From Clostridia bacterium (GTDB lineage Bacteria > Bacillota > Clostridia > Oscillospirales > CAG-272): a DNA stretch of 64,000 bases. Under the pieces are notes generated by a model that was not told the DNA's origin, ran no database searches, and worked only from the letters and a program-made list of their open reading frames with translations. Every line of letters starts with the position of its first letter. Positions within the stretch are counted from its first letter, which is position 1. This document shows positions 31,591-39,868 of this stretch, piece after piece. Both the position numbers and the translations under genes were made by a program. The stretch spans positions 1 to 64,000 of the forward strand of contig JAFQDK010000042.1 in NCBI GenBank assembly GCA_017399305.1, read 5' to 3'.

Positions 31591-33861
31591 TTAATCAAGT
31601 ACAACCTCGATCCAGTTTGCGGTTGAGGTCATGACTGCGCCTGTGAGCGTATCTTCTGTAACTGTGGAGGATGCATCCTTATTTGTCAGTGCGGGCATAA
31701 CCTTGAAAGAAGTGCCGCTAACGCCGATCTGCGACTTGGGAATCGCAAACTCTATATAAACGCCTTGGTCAACGTTTGTGTTGATGTCAACAGTGCCAAA
31801 GCGCTTTGCAGCAGTAGCAGTGCCGCTTGCAATATCACCGTTTACGGAGTGCGTAACGGTGTATGCACCCTTCGGATTGATTGAAATTGTATAGTAATTT
31901 GTACTTCCGTCCGCAACGTTTATTTTTACTGCATCCTTGCTTGTGAGACACTTGTCAAGTCTTGTAACAAGGAAGTATACGTTGTCTCTGTCATGTGCAA
32001 CCTGCATGGTAGCCTGAGCCTGAGTTTCACTTCCTACAAAGAGAGCGTCCGAGTTACGCTCCCACTCGTTGATAAAGCCGTCAAGGATAACGGATGTTTC
32101 CTTTGCGTTTATGCGGTGGTTGAGGTAGTGGTGATAGAGATTGATGCCATAGGTGTTTACAGTGGTTTGGGTGCCGTCATCCGCGGTTTCTGTAGTTGTT
32201 GAAACGATGTCCTGCATCGCGGTAATTGCCTTGTGTGAGTCAACCACTCGGCATGAGCCCCAGATACCTTCGCTGTCGCCTGCATTGTAGAAGTAATTGT
32301 TAAACGCACTTCCGTCAGGCTTGCCAAGTCTGCCGATAAGGTAGTCTTGGCCGCTATGCCAATAGTTATATGTGAGGTAAACCTCACCCGAGGGGAAACG
32401 GTCAACGAATGGAGAGGAGATGGGAGTAGAGGTGAGTTTTGTATATGTACCCTCTTCACCTATTGCAAGGCTTTTCCATGCACCGACGGAGTTGCTGACA
32501 GCTGTAGAAACTCTGAACGCACCGTTCAATTGCCTAATTTCTACGGCGAGGAAAAGTTTTCCGTTGTAAAGCTCGGTTGCAACGGGCATCTGTCCGCTGT
32601 AGTGGGGGCGTCCGTCCTTATCACCGACATATTCACGGTAAACAGTAGTTGCACGGTAATAGTTTGTATCGCCCGCCTGAATGTTGGGAGTCCATGTAGC
32701 AAAGTTGTCCTTTGAAATGATAAGTCCCGTTTCGGTTGAACGGTGGTTCTCATCATAGCCGTACTGCACGATGTCAGGAGCAACCTGAGTGAAGTAAACA
32801 TGGATTTCACCGCTTGAAAGCTTGAGGATTGAAGGCTCCCAGACCTGACCTGTGTAAATTTTAAACTCGTCAGACCAGGTTATTGTTCCGTCGGAGTGGG
32901 GAGTGCCTCTCTTCATAAAGAGGCCCGAAAGGTCAGGATAATACCGATATCCTTTTGCAGGGCGAACTGCATATACGCAAAGTATTGTACCGTCATCAAG
33001 TACGCATATATCAGGGTTAACGGATGCCAACTTATCGGATGTACCTGCAAGTGGACCGTCTTCATATGTAAATGCGGGGTAGTGAGCCTGATTCCAGAGA
33101 ACCTGCGGAGCGTTCCAGTTTATGCCGTCCGAGCTTGTTACATAGTAGAGATGAACGCCGAACTGACCGTACATGTAAGTCATTACATAGAAATTGTCGT
33201 TTACTTTTGCAACTCTCGGATACCAGCCGTTGTCATAACGGGTATAGCCGTTTACGGCAGAATTGAGAGTTACATTTTCGCGGAAGTTAAGTTCGAGAGA
33301 TGCTGACTTGTAGTTGTCGCTCGCATGGCTACCGTTAGTTGCGTTTTTATTGAGTTCGTCAATGGTATAGAGTTTGGAAACAGCATTTACAGGAGTGCCT
33401 GAAAATGTTTCGTTTACCTGAACAAGATATATACCTTTGCCATCGCCATTGTATGATGCAAAGAATTTTGATGCCGGCGCATGAACAGTGATAACTGCAG
33501 GCACACCGTTATAATCAGCGGCGGAAATATTATTACCAAGACCGAGCATGGAGAGGGGAATAGTAATGTTTTCAAAGTATTCTGTAGAAACGGTAGCTGT
33601 ACCGTTTGCAGTATCGACCGAAGTTACGGTTGCTGCAAGCTTTGTACCTGCGACTGCGCCTTGCATGACATGCATAACGCGCAAAAGGCTTGCGTCGTCC
33701 GCTGTGCCGTTGATCATATCGCTGAGAATGGTAATTGCATCGGTGAATTCTACGGTTCCGTTTCCGTCATAATCGTAATAACCAAATGCGTTTTTGTCAG
33801 CGGCAAATGTGCTGACTGTAAGTATTGCGAAAAGCAAAACAGCTATGAGAAGTTTTTTCAT
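31591..33861 (-). CDS. Secreted sialidase-like beta-propeller protein with N-terminal dockerin and C-terminal CBM9-like domain
   Basis: 756 residues. Signal peptide 1-21. Residues ~26-68 look like a dockerin placed at the N terminus: YYDYDGNGTVEFTDAITILS is a full calcium loop, the second half is degenerate. Residues ~195-575 have the repeated SSDGINW / SKDNFATW / W-P-S pattern of BNR-type propellers (sialidases and related glycosidases); I cannot see a clear Arg triad, so substrate is open. Residues ~585-756 resemble a CBM9-like sugar-binding module (LDGFINEW...DNVYFLVTRLD). RBS GGGGGAAA. Extracellular glycan degradation is inferred. Confidence 0.75.
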   Translation of the reverse strand: MKKLLIAVLLFAILTVSTFAADKNAFGYYDYDGNGTVEFTDAITILSDMINGTADDASLLRVMHVMQGAVAGTKLAATVTSVDTANGTATVSTEYFENITIPLSMLGLGNNISAADYNGVPAVITVHAPASKFFASYNGDGKGIYLVQVNETFSGTPVNAVSKLYTIDELNKNATNGSHASDNYKSASLELNFRENVTLNSAVNGYTRYDNGWYPRVAKVNDNFYVMTYMYGQFGVHLYYVTSSDGINWNAPQVLWNQAHYPAFTYEDGPLAGTSDKLASVNPDICVLDDGTILCVYAVRPAKGYRYYPDLSGLFMKRGTPHSDGTITWSDEFKIYTGQVWEPSILKLSSGEIHVYFTQVAPDIVQYGYDENHRSTETGLIISKDNFATWTPNIQAGDTNYYRATTVYREYVGDKDGRPHYSGQMPVATELYNGKLFLAVEIRQLNGAFRVSTAVSNSVGAWKSLAIGEEGTYTKLTSTPISSPFVDRFPSGEVYLTYNYWHSGQDYLIGRLGKPDGSAFNNYFYNAGDSEGIWGSCRVVDSHKAITAMQDIVSTTTETADDGTQTTVNTYGINLYHHYLNHRINAKETSVILDGFINEWERNSDALFVGSETQAQATMQVAHDRDNVYFLVTRLDKCLTSKDAVKINVADGSTNYYTISINPKGAYTVTHSVNGDIASGTATAAKRFGTVDINTNVDQGVYIEFAIPKSQIGVSGTSFKVMPALTNKDASSTVTEDTLTGAVMTSTANWIEVVLD

Positions 33862-33900
33862 ATTTCCCCCTTGAGTTGGATTTTATAATGCATCGTAATT

Positions 33901-33930
33901 AATATACCATGTATGTTTGACACAAGTCAA
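33901..33930 (-). promoter_or_regulatory. Promoter of the sialidase-like gene with an inverted repeat
   Basis: TTGACT (33930-33925) and TATATT (33906-33901), 18-bp spacer. The -35 overlaps TTGAC/GTCAA (33917-33930), a possible regulator site. Confidence 0.5.
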
Positions 33931-33954
33931 CGTTTTAAAATTTATTGTTATTGT

Positions 33955-33992
33955 AAAAAATAAAAAATCGCCGAAAAATGGCGATTTTTTGA
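33955..33992 (-). terminator. Terminator after the 78-residue membrane protein gene
   Basis: AAAAAATCGCC (33962-33972) pairs with GGCGATTTTTT (33980-33990), leftward T-rich tail. Confidence 0.85.
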
Positions 33993-34008
33993 TAAAATTT
34001 GATGAAAT

Positions 34009-34245
34009 TTAGGCGTCTTCTTCTTCGGTTGCATCTTCGCAATGAACTTCGATGCAATCATCGTCAAAAAGATCCTCGTCATCAAGAAAATCCTCACACT
34101 CGCAATCGATGCAAGCGGGAACGAACTTCTGATACAGTTTGTATGCAAGAACAGCGAGAGCTGCAACACCTGCGATAGCAGCAGAAACAGCTAAAATAAT
34201 TTTACCAACATTGGGTTTTTCAGGCTTTTTACCGATATAAAGCAT
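34009..34245 (-). CDS. Small membrane protein with acidic, cysteine-containing tail
   Basis: 78 residues of no recognised family. One membrane helix (~14-36, KIILAVSAAIAGVAALAVLAY) is followed by a short basic stretch and a tail that is about half Asp/Glu with five cysteines (CIDCECEDF, DDCIEVHCED). The acidic Cys-rich tail could bind metal, but that is a guess. RBS AAGGAG; promoter TTGCAT/TATACT, 16-bp spacer, upstream. Own terminator, so monocistronic. Confidence 0.65.
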   Translation of the reverse strand: MLYIGKKPEKPNVGKIILAVSAAIAGVAALAVLAYKLYQKFVPACIDCECEDFLDDEDLFDDDCIEVHCEDATEEEDA

Positions 34246-34373
34246 ATTATCACTCCTTAAGAAGAAAAATAAATTTTAATATTACAACTATAGTATACCA
34301 TGTTTCGGCGAAAATGCAATAAAAAAATTAAAAAAGTTATTAAAGTTTTTGTAGGGAAGCGGCAAGTGCAGCC

Positions 34374-34402
34374 TTGATTTTGTAAATATATTGTTGTATA
34401 AT
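34374..34402 (+). promoter_or_regulatory. Promoter of the PfkB-fold/miaA/ylm run
   Basis: TTGATT (34374-34379) and TATAAT (34397-34402), 17-bp spacer, ~45 bp upstream of the kinase-fold gene. Confidence 0.7.
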
Positions 34403-34446
34403 ATATTATGTATTATTATATCTTATGGTTACTTTGGAGGAACGAC

Positions 34447-35370
34447 ATGAAAAAGCGAATACTCCTTATAGGCAGTATCTGTACCGAGCTTAACTTTAAA
34501 GCGTCGGGCAGAACTCTTGCAAAAGAAGAAAAAATAGATTGCGGTGACTATGATCTTGCTCCGGGCGGCTCTGCCGGTATCGGTGCAATTGCGGTGTCAC
34601 GACTTGGCGGCGGCGCTATTCTTTGCGGATGCGTTGGCAATGATGAATACGGCAGATCGCTTGTCGGCTTTTTTAAGGATCTTGGTGTCGATACACGTTT
34701 TGTTAAGACTGTCAAGGATTCAAAGACCGATATCAGTGTAGTTGCGGACGGTGATGAGCGCGTTACATACAGAAGAAACGCACTTACCGAAAGAATTACA
34801 TGTGACCTCGTTGAAGAAGCGTTCACCTCTTTCCCGGATGCAGTATATGTCAGCCTTGACGTACCGAAGGATGTTGCGATTCTCGCGGCTTCTCTCGCGC
34901 GCGAAAAGGGTATTCCGTCATTTTTTGACGGAGAGAGAGTGCCTGAGGATTTTCCACTTGCCGACCTCGGAGTTATTGATGTTATTGCGCTTCCCCCACA
35001 CGCTACCGAGCGTATTACGGGTATAAGTCCTCGCGATACGCAAAGCAATCTGCGTGCTGCGGTTGAGCTTCATAAAACCGTTCGTTCAAAGACTTACTTG
35101 TTCAAGTTTGGTGTTGGCGGTGCATTTGCCTACAAGGGCAATTTCTCGTACTATATCCCATATATTGAGGATGCGGACGAGCGTTATCGCGATTTGCTTG
35201 TGCCTGCAATGATAGTTGAGAATCTTCGCTCTGCAAAGAGCGTGCGTGCAACGCGTTATGCGGCGACCGTTATCGAGATTGCATCGAAAAAGGGAAATAC
35301 ACCTGCGGTCACTATCCCAAGCGAAACCGAGGTGCTTCGTTACATACTCGAGCAAGAAGTTGAACTTTAA
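34447..35370 (+). CDS. PfkB-fold protein lacking the catalytic GAGD motif
   Basis: 307 residues with a ribokinase/PfkB-like N-terminal half: ILLIGSICTELNF, the sugar-binding-type APGGSAGIGAIAVSRLGG, and CVGNDEYGR. The C-terminal signature DTxGAGD that supplies the catalytic Asp and anion hole is not present; the matching region reads EDADERYRDLLVPAMIVENL. So it may be a degenerate or non-kinase member. The start at 34447 has GGAGG 7 nt upstream. It overlaps miaA by 1 nt. Confidence 0.8.
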   Translation: MKKRILLIGSICTELNFKASGRTLAKEEKIDCGDYDLAPGGSAGIGAIAVSRLGGGAILCGCVGNDEYGRSLVGFFKDLGVDTRFVKTVKDSKTDISVVADGDERVTYRRNALTERITCDLVEEAFTSFPDAVYVSLDVPKDVAILAASLAREKGIPSFFDGERVPEDFPLADLGVIDVIALPPHATERITGISPRDTQSNLRAAVELHKTVRSKTYLFKFGVGGAFAYKGNFSYYIPYIEDADERYRDLLVPAMIVENLRSAKSVRATRYAATVIEIASKKGNTPAVTIPSETEVLRYILEQEVEL

Positions 35371-36323
35371 TGGATAAAATTGAAAAAAGTATTGCCATAG
35401 TTGGAAGTACGGCCAGCGGGAAAAGTGCGCTTGCGCTTGCCGCTGCAAAGGCACTTGGCGGTGAGATAATTTCTGTCGATTCTATGCAGGTTTACCGCGG
35501 CATGGATATCGGCACCGCAAAGCCCACCAAAGAGGAAATGCTTGATATCCGGCATCACATGATAGATATTTGCGATCCGCACGAGCCGTTTTCGGCTGCA
35601 GATTTCGCGACGATGGCGCTTGAATGCGCACGCGATATTTCTGCACGCGGAAGATTGCCGATATTTTGTGGCGGCACGGGATTGTATCTTGAAAGCATGA
35701 TGCGCGGTGGCGCTCCTGCCGAGACCGCAGCTGACGAAGCTGTACGCGCCGAACTGTTTGCGTTTGCCGAAAAAGAGGGTGCGCATGCTTTGCATGAGCG
35801 ACTTCGCGAGGTTGATCCCGAAAGCGCAGATGCAATACATGAAAACAATGTAAAGCGTGTTGCGAGGGCACTTGAGATATATATCGCCAGTGGCAGAAAA
35901 AAGAGCGATTGGGACCGTGAGAGTCTTGATGCGCCTAAAGCCGTTGAACCTGTTACGGTTTGTCTTGCGTATCATAACCGCGAGATTTTGTATGAGCGTA
36001 TCGGGCGGCGCGTTGACATTATGCTTGAAGACGGGTTGCTTGATGAAACAAAAAGATTGCTTTGCGATGGGGTGTTTGAGAAAAACAGCACTGCCGCCGC
36101 CGCGATAGGTTACAAAGAGCTTATTCCTGCAATCAAAGGTGAGATTCCGCTTGAAGAAGCGGCGGAAATGCTAAAGACTGCTACTCGCAGATATGCCAAA
36201 AGACAAATAACCTGGTTTTCAGGCAAACCGTATATAAAAATGCTTTATTGCGATACCGAGGGCGGAGAAATGCGGAGCTTTGATGATATCTTCGCAGAGT
36301 TTACAAAAATCATAGGAGAGTAA
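35370..36323 (+). CDS. miaA: tRNA dimethylallyltransferase
   Basis: Adds a dimethylallyl group to A37 of tRNAs reading U-starting codons. 317 residues. The P-loop GSTASGKSALA is at ~9-19, DSMQVYRGMDIGTAKP follows, HHMID and the GGTGLY motif lie next, and RQITWF is near residue 275. The start overlaps the preceding stop (TAATG). Followed after 1 nt by the HlyD-like gene. Confidence 0.96.
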   Translation: MDKIEKSIAIVGSTASGKSALALAAAKALGGEIISVDSMQVYRGMDIGTAKPTKEEMLDIRHHMIDICDPHEPFSAADFATMALECARDISARGRLPIFCGGTGLYLESMMRGGAPAETAADEAVRAELFAFAEKEGAHALHERLREVDPESADAIHENNVKRVARALEIYIASGRKKSDWDRESLDAPKAVEPVTVCLAYHNREILYERIGRRVDIMLEDGLLDETKRLLCDGVFEKNSTAAAAIGYKELIPAIKGEIPLEEAAEMLKTATRRYAKRQITWFSGKPYIKMLYCDTEGGEMRSFDDIFAEFTKIIGE

Positions 36324-36324
36324 A

Positions 36325-37623
36325 ATGCAGACGGGTTCTAATGAGAATGTCGAAAAACAGAATACTTTTGTGCGCGTACTGCTGTCTGTAGGACGTGCTC
36401 TGCTTATACTCGGGCTGCTGTTTTATGTGCTTTATCATCTTACCAACGGGTTCTCTGCAGATATGAAAACAGAAACCATGTATATCTGGAATGAGGAGAT
36501 ATTGCTTAACACCGATGGCGTGATAGTCCGCGATGAAACTCCTGTCAGCGGTGCTTCGGGCGGAGTTGTCAGTTACCGCTTTGCAAACGGCCAGCGCGTT
36601 TCAAAAGGTGCGCGTATAGCTATGGTTTACAGTGGTTCTAAGGATGCCGAAACTGTGGCAAGAGTTGCAGAGATAGACAAGATAATTGAGTTGCTTGAAA
36701 CTGCGGATATTGATGGCGACACTCAGATTTCAGACGGAATTTCCGCGGGGCGCGAGATCGAAAGCAGGCTTGCCTATATTTCGGAGTGTATGTCGCGCGG
36801 CGATTATGCAGCGGCAGTGGCTGACAAGGATCTTCTTGTTAAAGCTTTTGTCAGACGTAGCACTATCATTTCCGATTCGGGCGAGGATGTTAAGGCACAG
36901 CTCGCATCGCTTGAAGCCGAGAGAGCTTCGCTTGCATCGTCGCTTGGCGGTTCATCGGCTGTTAATGCCGCACTGTCAGGATATTTTTACAACCATGCAG
37001 ACGGCGGCGAGGGTGTGTTTGATTACGATTCGATAGATGAACTCAAACCGTCCGAGTATTATGAATTGCGCAGTGCGCTTGACAATACGGACAGTGATGC
37101 TATGGGTAAGATCGTGGCATTGCCTAAATGGTATTTTATTTGTCCTGTTTCAAAAGAGGAGTCTATCGGACTTGAGATCGGCAAAAAATACACTGTAGAG
37201 TTTGGTCTTAGCGATATGCGTATTGATATGACTCTTTCGTCTAAAAACGAGGAGTCGGGTGAGGTTTTGCTTGCATTTTCATCGGTAGAGATGCCGGATG
37301 GCTTTGATTTCGAGCGTATTCAGCGAGCATCAATAGTGCGAGAAACCGTAAGTGGATTCCGCGTTCCTTCATCTGCGCTTCGCATGGTTGACGGAACAGT
37401 GGGCGTATATATTCGCAGTGGTAATACTGTCAAGTTCAGGGTTGCCGAGGTCCTTTATGAGAGCGGTGCGTATTCGTTTGTCGGTCCGGATACCGAGGCT
37501 AAAACACTTTACTCGGCAGACACCGATGAAACAAATGATATTTACTGTAAGGGGCTTTCACTTTACGACAATGTTATTGTTGGCGGCGCAAGAGAGCTTT
37601 CACCTGACAGAATAGTGAATTGA
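36325..37623 (+). CDS. HlyD-like membrane-anchored periplasmic-adaptor-fold protein
   Basis: 432 residues. One N-terminal membrane helix (~20-40). An outside region begins with a biotinyl-lipoyl-like half (GGVVSYRFANGQRVSKGARIAMVY), then a helical segment (~105-235), and a beta-rich C-terminal part (FRVPSSALRMVDGTVGVYIRSGNTVKFRVAEVLYE) typical of RND/MacA-type adaptors. No exporter or ABC partner is encoded nearby. Its fixed position between miaA and ylmE suggests a role linked to cell envelope or division; that is inference. The 3' end nearly touches ylmE. Confidence 0.75.
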   Translation: MQTGSNENVEKQNTFVRVLLSVGRALLILGLLFYVLYHLTNGFSADMKTETMYIWNEEILLNTDGVIVRDETPVSGASGGVVSYRFANGQRVSKGARIAMVYSGSKDAETVARVAEIDKIIELLETADIDGDTQISDGISAGREIESRLAYISECMSRGDYAAAVADKDLLVKAFVRRSTIISDSGEDVKAQLASLEAERASLASSLGGSSAVNAALSGYFYNHADGGEGVFDYDSIDELKPSEYYELRSALDNTDSDAMGKIVALPKWYFICPVSKEESIGLEIGKKYTVEFGLSDMRIDMTLSSKNEESGEVLLAFSSVEMPDGFDFERIQRASIVRETVSGFRVPSSALRMVDGTVGVYIRSGNTVKFRVAEVLYESGAYSFVGPDTEAKTLYSADTDETNDIYCKGLSLYDNVIVGGARELSPDRIVN

Positions 37624-37625
37624 TT

Positions 37626-38318
37626 ATGAGTGAATTTGAATATATTGACAGAAATCTAAAAAGAATAAAAGAAGAAGCGTTACAGGCTGCAAAGATTTCA
37701 CCGTACGGGCAGGATTTTGATATATTGCTTGCGACTAAGTATGCGAGTGCAGAGGAGATAAACCATGCATATTCGCTCGGCTTTTCGAAGATAGGCGAAA
37801 ACCGCGTGCAGAGTCTGCTTGAAAAATATGACAAGCTTGATAAAGGTCTTGACATTCATTTTATCGGAAGTCTGCAGCGCAATAAAGTAAAGTACATCAT
37901 CGACAAGGTTTCCATGATAGAGTCGCTTGACTCGCTTGAGCTTGCAAAGGAGATAGAAAAACAGGCGGCAAAGCATGATAAAATTATGGATTGCCTTGTT
38001 GAGGTCAATATCGGAGATGAAGAGTCGAAAGGCGGAATTTCAAAAAACGAGGTGTTGAGTTTTATTGACAGCTTGTCGGAATTTTCGCACATAAAAGTGT
38101 GCGGACTTATGACAATGGCGCCGAAATGTACCGAAATCGACGAATATCGCAAATATTTTAAAGAAAGTTACAATATTTTTATTGACATTTGCGAAAAAAA
38201 ACTTCATAATGTAAGTAGGCAAGTTTTGTCTATGGGCATGAGTGACAGCTTTGTTCCCGCGCTTATGGAGGGGGCAAATTTAATTCGTGTCGGCAGGGCA
38301 GCTTTTAATAAGGAATAA
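37626..38318 (+). CDS. ylmE: PLP-homeostasis protein YggS/YlmE
   Basis: 230 residues. PLP-binding protein without known enzyme activity that keeps PLP levels balanced. The lysine in LLATKYASAEEI (~35-47) would bind PLP; GENRVQSL, FIGSLQRNKVKYI and the late LSMGMSDSF phosphate loop are family marks. The ATG at 37626 lies 2 nt after the upstream stop, with weak RBS, so translation may be coupled. First gene of the ylm/sepF group. Confidence 0.92.
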   Translation: MSEFEYIDRNLKRIKEEALQAAKISPYGQDFDILLATKYASAEEINHAYSLGFSKIGENRVQSLLEKYDKLDKGLDIHFIGSLQRNKVKYIIDKVSMIESLDSLELAKEIEKQAAKHDKIMDCLVEVNIGDEESKGGISKNEVLSFIDSLSEFSHIKVCGLMTMAPKCTEIDEYRKYFKESYNIFIDICEKKLHNVSRQVLSMGMSDSFVPALMEGANLIRVGRAAFNKE

Positions 38319-38355
38319 AAAATAATTATATAAATGGTTTTTGGAGGAATGAAAA

Positions 38356-38826
38356 ATGGGATTTTTCGGCGATATCAAGGATAAGTTCAGCAAGGATACA
38401 TACGACCAGAGCGGTTATATGTATGACGAGACCGACGAGGGCGGTTATTATGACGATCAGGTAGAGCCTGATATGGATGAAGTACAGGACAATTCTGTAA
38501 GCATGAGTAGCGGTTATGATATTATGGGTGGCGGCAGCGCTATCGAGCTCAAGGTTGTAAAGCCTCAGAGCTTTGAGGATTCTGCACAGGTTGCTGACCA
38601 TCTTCTCTCTAAGCGTACCGTTGTTCTCAATCTTGAGGATACCAATAAAGAGGCAGCAAGAAGAATTCTTGACTTCCTTACAGGTGTCGCTTATTCTATC
38701 GGTGGCAGCATCAAGAAGGTTGCTACCAGCGCATATGTTGTAACTCCTTCCAATGTTGATGTAAGCGAAGGACAGATCAAGCAGAAGGCTGCAGCTCCCA
38801 GAGCTGAAGAAGAGTCTGCTCAGTAA
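38356..38826 (+). CDS. sepF: Cell division protein SepF
   Basis: 156 residues. N-terminal amphipathic membrane helix (MGFFGDIKDKF), acidic linker, and the SepF core (~60-140: VVKPQSFEDSAQVADHLLSKRTVVLNLED, RILDFLTGVAYSIGG). It tethers FtsZ rings to the membrane. RBS GGAGG. A GC-rich hairpin follows. YlmG, often next to sepF, is missing. Confidence 0.95.
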   Translation: MGFFGDIKDKFSKDTYDQSGYMYDETDEGGYYDDQVEPDMDEVQDNSVSMSSGYDIMGGGSAIELKVVKPQSFEDSAQVADHLLSKRTVVLNLEDTNKEAARRILDFLTGVAYSIGGSIKKVATSAYVVTPSNVDVSEGQIKQKAAAPRAEEESAQ

Positions 38827-38842
38827 AATAATTAAGGCTATG

Positions 38843-38866
38843 CCGCGCCGCATTTTGCGGCGCGGT
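38843..38866 (+). terminator. Hairpin after sepF
   Basis: CCGCGCCGCA (38843-38852) pairs with TGCGGCGCGG (38856-38865). Only a weak T-run (TATTTATT) follows, so read-through into ylmH is likely. Confidence 0.65.
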
Positions 38867-38883
38867 ATTTATTAATCCGGCAA

Positions 38884-39028
38884 AAACATAAATTAATGTT
38901 TACGCGATTAACGCCGCGGTGAGCGACATGCGAATGTGATGACTCTTTTCTTGAGTATAGCGAAGACTTGAATGCCCTCAACTATTCGTATGTGATGAAA
39001 CACCGTGACAGTTTTGAAATAGATAATT
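38884..39028. repeat. Repeat-like spacer between sepF and ylmH
   Basis: It starts with ATAAATTAATGTTTACGCG (from 38888), sharing AAATTAATGTTTA with 30347-30359 and, inverted, 31537-31549. It also holds near-repeats GCGAATGTGATG and TCGTATGTGATG and short CGCGGTG/CACCGTG arms. It may be a degraded copy of the same small repeat family. No ORF. Confidence 0.5.
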
Positions 39029-39029
39029 A

Positions 39030-39857
39030 ATGAAATACAAAGATACAGAAGAATTTAAACTTTTATGCAAGAAGGCTGACGAGGCTTTTTCACGGGCTAC
39101 AGGTGATATTGTTTCAACTGTGTTTTTAAATCCTGCCGAGCAGTATTTTCTTGCAGAATATATTCGTATGCGAGGGCTTTCAGACCGAGCGGTATTTTTC
39201 GGCGGTGCTGAGGGGGCGCAACGTAAAAAAATGTTTGCACTCCCTGAATATATCTGCGCTATTTCAGATGGTGGCGATGTTGTTGAAATGACAAAAAGCT
39301 ATCTCGGCGAGGATGCATTTGATATTTGTGTTTTAAAGGTTGCGGGTGGCGGATTCAGGGATTTTTCGCATCGCGACTATCTTGGCGGCATTTTGTCGCT
39401 GGGGCTTGATCGCACCGCTGTCGGAGATATCGTGCCGATAGACGAGTATTCGGCATACATTTTTGTCAGCCGAAGTGCGGCAAGATTTTTAACCGAGGGC
39501 GATTTTTCCGACACGGGCGGAATACGAATAGCAAAGGATCGCGTCAAGATAACACGTGCTTCTTTGCCTGAAGGCTATCGCATAGAGCAAAAGTATAAAG
39601 AAATGACAGATACCGTTGCATCTGAGCGGCTCGACTGTGTTGTTGCCTCGCTGTGCAATCTTTCGCGCGAGGGCGCAAAAGAAAAGATACTTTGCGGCGA
39701 GGTTGAGCACAATTATGAGGTTGCACCGGAAATAAGCACAACTGTAAGTGCCGACGATCACATTAGCGTGCGTGGTGTCGGAAAGTTCAAAGTAGTACAG
39801 ATTTCGGACCCTACTAAAAAGGGTCGTATAAGACTTATTGCTAAAAAGTTTATTTGA
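39030..39857 (+). CDS. ylmH: YlmH S4-domain RNA-binding protein
   Basis: 275 residues. N-terminal ~1-175 domain (KKADEAFSRATGDIVSTVFLNPAEQ, DYLGGILSLGLDR, VGDIV) is the YlmH-specific part; the C-terminal ~185-265 S4 domain (ERLDCVVASLCNLSREGAKEKI) binds RNA, shown in Bacillus to act in rescue of stalled ribosomes. The RBS is poor, and the upstream spacer is repeat-like. Its TGA overlaps a potential upstream divIVA start. Confidence 0.92.
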   Translation: MKYKDTEEFKLLCKKADEAFSRATGDIVSTVFLNPAEQYFLAEYIRMRGLSDRAVFFGGAEGAQRKKMFALPEYICAISDGGDVVEMTKSYLGEDAFDICVLKVAGGGFRDFSHRDYLGGILSLGLDRTAVGDIVPIDEYSAYIFVSRSAARFLTEGDFSDTGGIRIAKDRVKITRASLPEGYRIEQKYKEMTDTVASERLDCVVASLCNLSREGAKEKILCGEVEHNYEVAPEISTTVSADDHISVRGVGKFKVVQISDPTKKGRIRLIAKKFI

Positions 39858-39868
39858 TGGAGAGAATT

